A stretch of DNA of 64,000 bases from positions 124,001 to 188,000 of the forward strand of contig NZ_AZQN01000002.1 of the NCBI RefSeq assembly GCF_000566685.1. Reading direction: 5' to 3'. The DNA comes from Dyadobacter tibetensis Y620-1 (GTDB taxonomy: Bacteria > Bacteroidota > Bacteroidia > Cytophagales > Spirosomataceae). The translations under genes and the position numbers were made by a program. A model generated the notes under the pieces. It saw nothing but the letters and a program-made list of their open reading frames with translations, did no database searches and was not told the origin of the DNA. Shown one piece after another: positions 54,009-61,800 of the stretch (position 1 is its first letter; the number at the start of each line of letters is the position of its first letter).

Positions 54009-56450
54009 TTACTGATTTGCCCCTAAACCTATATTCCTAGTGATTCCTACATCCTGACCATCGGTGCCTGCCCCCTTTAGAGGAGAGGTAGAGATCAGCG
54101 TATAATTCATTTCCTTGGGATTTTCAAAGACCGTAGGAATGTTAGTAATATTCTTTTGAGGGATAGGGTAAAAGGACTCAAGCCGTCCAGCCTCGTAGAA
54201 ATTGCAGTTGGATAACCCATTGACAGCCCAGCCATAATCCTCGTACCTAATGCTGCGCCCCGCTCTCCCGCTATTATGAAAGATACTATTACGGATATCA
54301 CTCCATTGCACCCCCATCACCTTCAGTACATGGCCCAACTCTACATTGCCTACCGCATCGAATGTGCAATGATCGATCGTCAGGAAGGGGCCTAAAGTAC
54401 TTTCATCATTCCCTCCCCGATATAGGTCCAATGCGCCTGTTAATATATTTTTAAAAAGGCAATTTTCTAAAATGACATATTCTGCATTATAAATCCCTTT
54501 ATCTTCTTTCTCTGATGCCAAACTCAATACATCCCCAGAAATATTATAGAAAATACTATTTCGGAATTGAACTGTATCGGCATAAGTGCCTTTACTGGCT
54601 CTAAATGCATTCTTCCGACTATCAGCCAAATTTGAAAACGAACAGTCATCCACAAACAGATTATAATGCTCAATCATAGGTTCCGTAGTAGTCCGAATGA
54701 TACAGTCGGCCACACCACTCTCAGAGGTGCCATTAAAGGATATCCCTTTTAAGCGCAGGCTCCCTTGATTTTGAATTATAAAGAAGGCGAAATTCCCCCC
54801 CTCCCCTTCGAAAGTTACCTCGGGCCGGTTGCCTAGTCCCGAAACCGCTCTGATTTCAATTGGGGAATTAATATAAACTGTTTTCGATATAAGATAACGT
54901 CCCGATTCTGTGAGCTCAATAATGTCCCCTGCTGCGGCAGATTCAACCGCGCGCACCAAACCGTCCTTATCTCTCAGTCCTACCTTATGAACTACAGAAG
55001 GCCTTACTTCATTTTTCTTTTCCTTTTCAAACCAATCGGGACCTATCTCCTGGAGTGTCCAGGGCAATGCCAATTTCTTGCTGTTAATTACTGCTCCTGC
55101 ACGATCTGCCTTTCCTCTGGAATTACCCATGAGATCAGTTTTCGGATCGGTAAGCGTTTGCCCTTTGGCTAATAATTGATCGTCAACTGGATATAATAAT
55201 CCGTCAGCTCCCTTAGCGATTTTAAATTTGACATTCTGCATTCCTGATAAAAATGGAGATTTGGCAAGCTCTGTTTTATTCCCAGAGAACTGTATCCCCT
55301 TCAGATCCGTATAAACATGAAAAAGACTGTCGACTGAAGGATTATAGAATACATTATTTACAAATCTTACATTTTCAGGATCTGCCGTTCTTTCCAGATC
55401 TTTCCCTGCGCCCAATTCAATATGATCGCAGTTGACAAAAGTATTATAGGCTATGGTCACATCCTTTACCTGGTGGTACCGATTAATAGGTGAGTCGGGG
55501 ACGGCATTCATGATGGTGAGCGCCGAACGAAACCGATCACCCTTCAAATCCGCAAAATAATTATTAATTACACGATGGCCTGCATTGATGATCCGCACGC
55601 CACCAGTATGTGGCTTTCCATTTCCCAGAAAATAATTTTCTTCAATTCTATTATTATTGCCATGGCGTAAAACCAATCCACCCTCACATTCTACAAATCT
55701 GTTTCTGCGGATCAGATTATCACCTGATTTTATTGAAACAATCTCAACTTCTCCGTTACAGCGATAAAAATAATTATCCTCTACTATGGTGCGGGATGAT
55801 GTCAGCGAGTAGGTCGATACTCCTATTCGAATGGTTTCTCCTCCATTGGAACCTAGTCGTGGTCTTGGGCCGAAATAATTATGATCGATACGATGATAGT
55901 TGTCCCTGTTTCTTTCGTCATTAAGGTTTACCGCCAAGGTTACTCCCCCATTTTTCTTGCCCGCTATATAATTATGATCGAATCGGTTGTGTTGACCATA
56001 TAATTGAATCCAGGTGTCCTCATCGAACCGATCCTCTTTATTATAGGAATCGATCACACATTGTGTAACTCTACTATTAAAGGCCAGTTTGTCTGCGTTT
56101 TCCCTAAACTCAATGACCGCTCCCTTTTGAGTATGTCCGTTTCTAAAATAAAGCCCATCAACAATAAGGTAGTTTCCAGATATTTTTAAACTAGAATTCC
56201 CTTCCATGAAAACCTTACCCCTGGTTTCGGCCTTCAATACGATTGGCTTGGTAGCAGTGCCAGTACCCCTAAAAACCAAAGCCACGTTCGACCATATTCC
56301 GGAGGCCATTATAATGGTATCACCTGCCTGTACACCTTCCAATGCCTTTTGGTAGGCAGCAAGGTCTTTTACCAGGATAGATTTACCATTCGACTGCCCT
56401 GCGTATAAGGACAAAAGCGCTACAAAAGCCAGAGTAAATAAATGTTTCAT
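54009..56450 (-). CDS. PL6-type alginate lyase, two beta-helix domains
   Basis: The 813-aa protein has a signal peptide ending QSNGK (about 23). Two parallel beta-helix domains follow, about 24-470 and 490-813. In the first, Lys241 (SIKSGDN) and Arg262 (LVLRHGNNN) are 21 residues apart, the same spacing as the catalytic pair of characterised PL6 enzymes, and the NNRIEENYFLGNGKPHTGG run is typical of the chondroitinase B/PL6 fold. The second beta-helix has no such pair. PL6 lyases depolymerise alginate (polyM, polyMG or polyG). It is the first gene of the operon, downstream of the operator-like palindrome. Confidence 0.93.
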   Translation of the reverse strand: MKHLFTLAFVALLSLYAGQSNGKSILVKDLAAYQKALEGVQAGDTIIMASGIWSNVALVFRGTGTATKPIVLKAETRGKVFMEGNSSLKISGNYLIVDGLYFRNGHTQKGAVIEFRENADKLAFNSRVTQCVIDSYNKEDRFDEDTWIQLYGQHNRFDHNYIAGKKNGGVTLAVNLNDERNRDNYHRIDHNYFGPRPRLGSNGGETIRIGVSTYSLTSSRTIVEDNYFYRCNGEVEIVSIKSGDNLIRRNRFVECEGGLVLRHGNNNRIEENYFLGNGKPHTGGVRIINAGHRVINNYFADLKGDRFRSALTIMNAVPDSPINRYHQVKDVTIAYNTFVNCDHIELGAGKDLERTADPENVRFVNNVFYNPSVDSLFHVYTDLKGIQFSGNKTELAKSPFLSGMQNVKFKIAKGADGLLYPVDDQLLAKGQTLTDPKTDLMGNSRGKADRAGAVINSKKLALPWTLQEIGPDWFEKEKKNEVRPSVVHKVGLRDKDGLVRAVESAAAGDIIELTESGRYLISKTVYINSPIEIRAVSGLGNRPEVTFEGEGGNFAFFIIQNQGSLRLKGISFNGTSESGVADCIIRTTTEPMIEHYNLFVDDCSFSNLADSRKNAFRASKGTYADTVQFRNSIFYNISGDVLSLASEKEDKGIYNAEYVILENCLFKNILTGALDLYRGGNDESTLGPFLTIDHCTFDAVGNVELGHVLKVMGVQWSDIRNSIFHNSGRAGRSIRYEDYGWAVNGLSNCNFYEAGRLESFYPIPQKNITNIPTVFENPKEMNYTLISTSPLKGAGTDGQDVGITRNIGLGANQ

Positions 56451-56787
56451 ATATTAGTAAAATACAATTTAGTACCTATTCGTCCTTTTTCCTTCCCTTC
56501 TTTGTATATACTAAAGGTAGTAGCCAAATATGACTTATCCCAATAATTAATTGATCTATTCTGCTCTATTTCAGCTTTTTTTTACCGATAACGGTACCGG
56601 CAACGTTGCCGGTAAATAATTTATTTCTAAAAAAAATGAAATTAATTATAGCAGATAACTTGCAAAGGTTATACCTTGCTGCTCTAAAGGCTATATGATC
56701 TGAATGACAACAGGAGATTTCAGGTCTTTGAAAAGTCTTCTAACTTTAAAATGTGATATTTACTACTTGACAAAACCTATATAATCT
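56451..56787. other. 337-bp divergent promoter region of the alginate locus
   Basis: It separates the PL6-led operon (minus) from the LacI-type regulator gene (plus). Besides the palindromes at 56583-56614 it is AT-rich with no gene. No exact TAnnTTTG box was found in the PL6 direction at normal spacing. Confidence 0.6.
56583..56614. promoter_or_regulatory. Candidate LacI-family operator, composite palindrome
   Basis: TACCGGCAACGTTGCCGGTA (56595-56614) is a perfect 20-bp palindrome with a central CG, as is usual for LacI-family operators. It overlaps a second dyad, TACCG-N4-CGGTA (56583-56596). The site is 145 bp upstream of the PL6 ATG and 174 bp upstream of the regulator ATG, suited to control of both directions. 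Confidence 0.7.
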
Positions 56788-57825
56788 ATGAACAGATCAG
56801 GATATAGACCCGACAAGCCTGCCACCATTAAAGATGTTGCGAAGGCACTTAATATCTCCATTTCTACCGTCTCCCGAGCCCTGCGTAATAAACCTGACGT
56901 CAATCAAGAGACGCGACAGTCTGTTTTACGAATGGTGGAAGAACTGGAGTATCAGCCAAATCAGATAGCCCTTAGCCTGATCACTCAAAAGACACATACT
57001 ATTGGTGTAATTATTCCTAACCTGGACTACTTTTTCTCTATGGCCGTAAGAGGAATAGACGATATGGCCCTTGAAACCGGTTATACCGTAATGATTTGTC
57101 AGTCTAACGAATCCTACGCCAGGGAGCTGGTTAATACGCAACGCTTGATGAAGGGGCATGTGGACGGACTAATTGTTTCCAATTCCAGTGATTCCATTAA
57201 TACCGAACAGTATCAACGTTTGCTCAGCAAAAATTTCCCGATCGTTTTCTTTGATCGGGTTAGCAGTGAATTGGATGCAACTAGCGTTGTTCTCGATAAT
57301 ATTTCCGGGGCAACCCAGGCGGTTACGCATCTGATTGAACAAGGTTGCCGTCGTATTGCTTATCTAGCTGGACCCGCCAATCTTTCGATTAGTCAGCAAC
57401 GTATGATTGGTTACAAGCATACCTTGGAAAAGTATGGTCTTGCTATAGATGAGTCATTGATTGTATTTAGTGAATTTGATAGAGAATTTGCTTATAGGTC
57501 GACTTTGGCACTAATAGACAGCCCCAATCGCCCCGATGCAATATTTGGTGTAAGCGATCGGCTTATTGTTGGCGCACAATTAGCGATCAAAGAAAGAGGC
57601 TTGAGAATCCCCGAGGATATTGCCTTGGTTGGATTTAACGATGAACCGGTAGTAAGCTTACTCACTCCTCCCATCTCGAGTGTGGCTCAGTCGGCCTTTG
57701 AAATGGGTCGAATGGCCGCCAAACTGCTGGTCGAACAGCTCAACAGTGAACACATTTTACCTAGCCAGACCATCATGCTGAAACCTACTCTCATTAAGAG
57801 AGCTTCATCGATCCGTAAGCCTTAG
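56788..57825 (+). CDS. LacI family transcriptional regulator of the alginate locus
   Basis: The 345-aa protein has an N-terminal LacI HTH (ATIKDVAKALNISISTVSRAL, about 11-31, with hinge ELEYQPNQIALSL). A periplasmic-binding-protein-like effector domain follows (TIGVIIPNLDYFFSMAVRG, about 70-88; PDAIFGVSDRL; DIALVGFNDEPVVSLLTPPISSV). It is divergent from the alginate operon and next to a perfect palindrome, so it most likely represses or switches that operon in response to an alginate-derived metabolite. The effector is not known from sequence. Confidence 0.93.
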   Translation: MNRSGYRPDKPATIKDVAKALNISISTVSRALRNKPDVNQETRQSVLRMVEELEYQPNQIALSLITQKTHTIGVIIPNLDYFFSMAVRGIDDMALETGYTVMICQSNESYARELVNTQRLMKGHVDGLIVSNSSDSINTEQYQRLLSKNFPIVFFDRVSSELDATSVVLDNISGATQAVTHLIEQGCRRIAYLAGPANLSISQQRMIGYKHTLEKYGLAIDESLIVFSEFDREFAYRSTLALIDSPNRPDAIFGVSDRLIVGAQLAIKERGLRIPEDIALVGFNDEPVVSLLTPPISSVAQSAFEMGRMAAKLLVEQLNSEHILPSQTIMLKPTLIKRASSIRKP

Positions 57826-57936
57826 GAGCCAGCTCGACTTAGTAACCATTAGGCATGAAAAAAAAATTTAGTAGACTTTTAAACCTCATCTACTTTCATG
57901 ACTCTAATGGGCTGAACAAAACAAAATTTAAGCCAG

Positions 57937-58302
57937 ATGAAAAAAGTATTAATGATGGTGCTGCTATTCGCTAGCACAACAGCCTTTGCCCAACGTCCGA
58001 ATCAAGGAGGCACGCCAGAGCAACAAGCCGAAAAACAAACTGCTAGACTGACTGAGAGCCTCAAACTCTCTGAGGAACAAAAGAAACAAGTATATGATTT
58101 AAATCTAAAGCGCATGACCACCATGAGTGAAATGCGGAAAGCAGAGAATATGGACCGCAGCAAAATGAAAGAGTCTAATGAGGTCTTTAATGCTGAACTG
58201 GCCAAAATTTTATCGCCCGAACAGCAGGAAAAGCTAAAGGCGATGGAGTCTGAAAGAAAAGGTCAGGGACAAGGCGGGCGCCAGGGAAGACCCAGAAACT
58301 AG
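57937..58302 (+). CDS. Small periplasmic Spy/CpxP-like protein (DUF4890-like)
   Basis: The 121-aa protein has a signal peptide ending TTAFAQ (about 19). A helical middle follows with the LTxxQ-like repeats LKLSEEQKKQVYDLNLKRM and ILSPEQQEKLKAMESERKG, and a low-complexity Gly/Gln/Arg tail (GQGQGGRQGRPRN). Spy/CpxP-type proteins act as periplasmic chaperones or stress sensors; Bacteroidota members are uncharacterised. It lies 111 bp after the LacI gene, probably with its own promoter. Confidence 0.82.
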   Translation: MKKVLMMVLLFASTTAFAQRPNQGGTPEQQAEKQTARLTESLKLSEEQKKQVYDLNLKRMTTMSEMRKAENMDRSKMKESNEVFNAELAKILSPEQQEKLKAMESERKGQGQGGRQGRPRN

Positions 58303-58327
58303 CAGATCAGTAAACCACCTCCCTCAA

Positions 58328-58360
58328 GTCGGGCCATCCAAAGTGGTCCGACCTCTTTTT
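58328..58360 (+). terminator. Rho-independent terminator after the Spy-like gene
   Basis: GTCGGGCCA (58328-58336) pairs with TGGTCCGAC (58344-58352), with one G-U pair and a 7-nt loop, then CTCTTTTTA. It lies 25 bp after the stop codon. Confidence 0.8.
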
Positions 58361-58454
58361 ATTCCCTTAATAAAATTAATCTAATAATTTGAATAAATTA
58401 TTAATGACTGAGTAGTCAATATCAGTTGCAGGCTTTCTAATGACATACAAAATA

Positions 58455-58726
58455 GGATACATATAGGACGAGGCGGCTGCTTACCATATACCAGCAGTTT
58501 AAGAAGCATCCTAGAGTGGTAACGAGAGGTACCTCCACCTTCTTATGCAGCATGTAAGGGTCAGTATTAATCCTATTGATACAACATTGACCACTCGAAC
58601 CGGATGATCCTTGGGAGCCAGGTCTTTCATACTTATAGGAAGCAGCATGATTTGATCCTGATAGCAGGCTTTAAAAGAAGGAGGTTTTGATGTTACATAT
58701 CTGTATTTTGATATCTCAAAATACAA
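58455..58726 (-). pseudogene. Remnant of an IS1182-type transposase gene
   Basis: On the minus strand one frame encodes QDQIMLLPISMKDL...HPVRVVN, which matches the N-terminus of IS1182-type transposases ('NQ.QLMLLP.SL.ELIP..HPVRVVN'). About 75 bp downstream a different frame encodes EGGGTSRYHSRMLLKLLVYG, the next conserved block ('YKGGGTSSYHPRMLLK.L.Y'). The two blocks are in different frames, and the rest of the transposase (some 400 residues) is absent, so it is a decayed fragment. No inverted repeats or target duplication were found around it. End positions are approximate. Confidence 0.78.
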
Positions 58727-58806
58727 GTATCAGTACACCGTTAAAAGATTGATCCAGAACAATATTAAATCTAAATTCACTTTCCTAGTTCAGGCATAAA
58801 ATGCGA

Positions 58807-58837
58807 AAAGAGGCTGCCCTTTTGAGACAGCCTCTTT
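58807..58837 (-). terminator. Terminator hairpin after the giant T9SS protein gene
   Basis: AAAGAGGCTG (58807-58816) pairs perfectly with CAGCCTCTTT (58828-58837) around an 11-nt loop. On the minus strand the stem is followed by a TTTTCGC tract. It lies about 20 bp after the stop codon of the large gene. Confidence 0.8.
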
Positions 58838-58869
58838 CTTTATTTCTGTACTATGCTTTATTTCTGTAC
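58838..58869. repeat. 14-bp tandem duplication covering the stop codon
   Basis: CTTTATTTCTGTAC occurs at 58838-58851 and again at 58856-58869, period 18 bp. On the minus strand each copy contains CAGAAATAA, so the last codons and the stop of the large gene are duplicated just downstream. Confidence 0.8.
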
Positions 58870-61800
58870 CGTGATTTTGTGACGGGTAACGGACCCATCT
58901 GCCATTTTAAGTACAACGATGTAAATTCCTGATGACAGGCCGGCAACGTTGATTCCATCAGATGGAAGCTTGTTTAACTCGATATGAGCCCTACCCGCGT
59001 TATCATAAACCAACACCCGGTTAACCGTTTCAGCTTTGACTTCTTTAAACAACAATCTGTTGGAAACCGGATTTGGATATAGAACAACACCAGCTACACC
59101 GTCCATACGGACAGAACGGATACGGCTATAAGCATACGTATCGTCTTGATCAATCATTTTCAGACGGTAGTAGTTAACACCAGACAATGGTGACACATCC
59201 GTAAAGTCATAAGGACGTTCAGATGTGGATTCTCCTGATGCAGCAACCTGCCCTACCACGTCCCAGCTTTTTGCATCTGTACTCCTTTCAATAATGAAAG
59301 ATTTACTGTTTTGCTCGTTCGTAGTTTTCCAGGTTAATATAACGTTCTTCTCATGCTTGTTAACATTGAACTGAGCCAGTGTTACAGGCAGTGGAGATTG
59401 TTCAGTAGTGCTTACATATATGAAACTGCTGAATGAAGTTATATTATGAAACTCTACATAATTCACCCCGTTTTCTACACCAGATGCATCCGGTGTAAGT
59501 GAGATTGCCTTGGTTGGATCCATTAAACCATCGCCGTATATATCCACAATCACCTCCTCTGCGTTGCCTTCATACTTATACCATCCACTGGCGTTCGCTC
59601 CGGCTACGTTGGTTTGGCTTAGCTCACTTGCGCTGTAATATACCCTAACTTTGTTGGCAACGGTAGTGAAAGCACCAGCATCTTCAACCGTTGTTATACG
59701 TGGCATAAGATTCGTAGTCTGCGCTCCGTCGTTGTAGCTGGTTCCTTCTGGTGTAATCGTGACGGTAAAGCTATTCAACTCTGCACCTGTGAATCCGGCA
59801 GCGGCAAACAAATTTTGCGTATTATCATCAGATTTGTAATAGTATTTCCACTCACCGGCTCCGCAATTATCATTGTAACTGGTTGTAGTTTCAATAACCG
59901 ATGGAAGGTAAATCTCTCCACTGTTGATAGGCGTCACTTTCGCAAAAGTGAAATAGCTCGCTCCGTTAGGGAAGCTGGTCAACAGATCATAATCCGAACC
60001 ATTAACGGTCAGAGGCATGGCCGTAACATTGGTTGTGAAGGCAGCATCACTGGCAGTCAACAATACATATTGCGCACAAGCTTCAATACCTCCCGCGAAA
60101 GTAGTTGTACCCACTGATGAAACCGGGAAGCGTAACTGCACTTCACTGGTAGCATTGGTATTCTGTACTTTCCACACACGGTTCATGCGACGGGCATTGT
60201 TGGTGCCTCCTGCAAAATTAAAAGCCGTGTAGGTACTTGCGGTGTTAGTCATTGCCTGTGTATTCCCATTGTCACCCCACACCAGATACTGACCATCGTT
60301 CAGCGAATCGGTATTTGCAGCATTGCTTGCAGCAATTTCACCCAAACCGATGATCACCTGATTATTGGTGTTGGGATGCTGACTACGGCTCTGCTTTTGG
60401 TGTAAGGCCGAATTAAAGTCATTCCCAATACCAGCGACATTATTGTAATAACCAGCGTTATCTGAAGCATTCCAAACCACCACATCCTGTGAGGTAGTAT
60501 AGTTATTTGTGTTTGCCAGCGTAATGCCATATTTAATAGCCAGGTAGGACTCGACTTTATTTCTTTCAACAGCCGAATTGTTACCGTTTCCGTAAATAAT
60601 CAACTCGCCGATGTTACCAGTGAAGCCCGCATTGTCACTACTGTTAGCGGAAAACTGAGTAGACCCGAATGCGTGTCCGCCAGTCATAGTCCCTCTGGCA
60701 CTATGTGTACCATTGGATATACTTGCATTACCATTTATACCCTTTCCAAGCGAGAGGTCCGTAAATTTATTATAAGTAATACTTGGATACGTTGCAGCCC
60801 AGGTACCGCCAGGATTTGCTAAATATCTGGAGCCAAACGCATTATTTACCCTTTCAAGTCTCTGATCAGCCATTATTCCAATTCCGTCCCAGTACGCAAT
60901 ACTTCCGGATACGTTGGTATTATTTACTAACGAGCTGAAAATCCTTCCGTTACCGCCTGCTGTAATACCTTCTTTAGTTAAGGTATAAATATCAAAATTT
61001 AAAGCGGATACAGTCTGAACATTTAAATTTCCTAATGCTTGTGCTGTGGAGGTAAAATTTATTCCAGGATTATAATTAAAGTAGGTACTGCTACCTTCTG
61101 CTAAAATCGGCAAAGCATTGTCACCCAATTCAGTAACGGTGGTACCCGAAGTAAAATCGGTCCAGCTTGTAACATCAGCACCCACACCTGAAGCAGTCGC
61201 AAACTTGTCCGCTCTGTACCAGTAGCTCAGGTTATTGGTTACTCCGCCTGGTGCCTGGATAAATGCTGCAAATGTAAAATAATGTCCATTAGCCAAAGTC
61301 ACATCGGCATAGGCATATTCTATCCCGTTCACGACCTGGCTATTTTCCATAGCGGTTATTTGGTCCGAAGCGTCGATAGTGGCATCGAGACTTTGGATCA
61401 GCTTTAAGTTAGCATATCCTTTTGGCCATGCAACTCTTACCACACCAACAGAGTTGGTATTTTGCACTTTCCAAATGGATGCAAAACGGTAGTTTACATC
61501 AGGGATTCCCGCAATGGTAACAGATGGAGATTTTGCCAGATTGTTATCACCCCAGATTAAGAACTGACCATTCGTCAGAACACCTGAATTGGCTGCATTG
61601 GTATTGTCCAATCCGGTTGTACTGATCAAAACCTGACGGCCAGGATTGGTACTCCATGACTGTTTCTGATACAAAGAACCCATATCGTCGCGGGCAATTC
61701 CGGCAATGTTAAAATGATAGCCGTTATTATCTCCGGTTGCCCATACAACACCAGAGGCCGAGTTTAGGTAATCTTTTGTACCTTCTGCATAAGTGGTACC

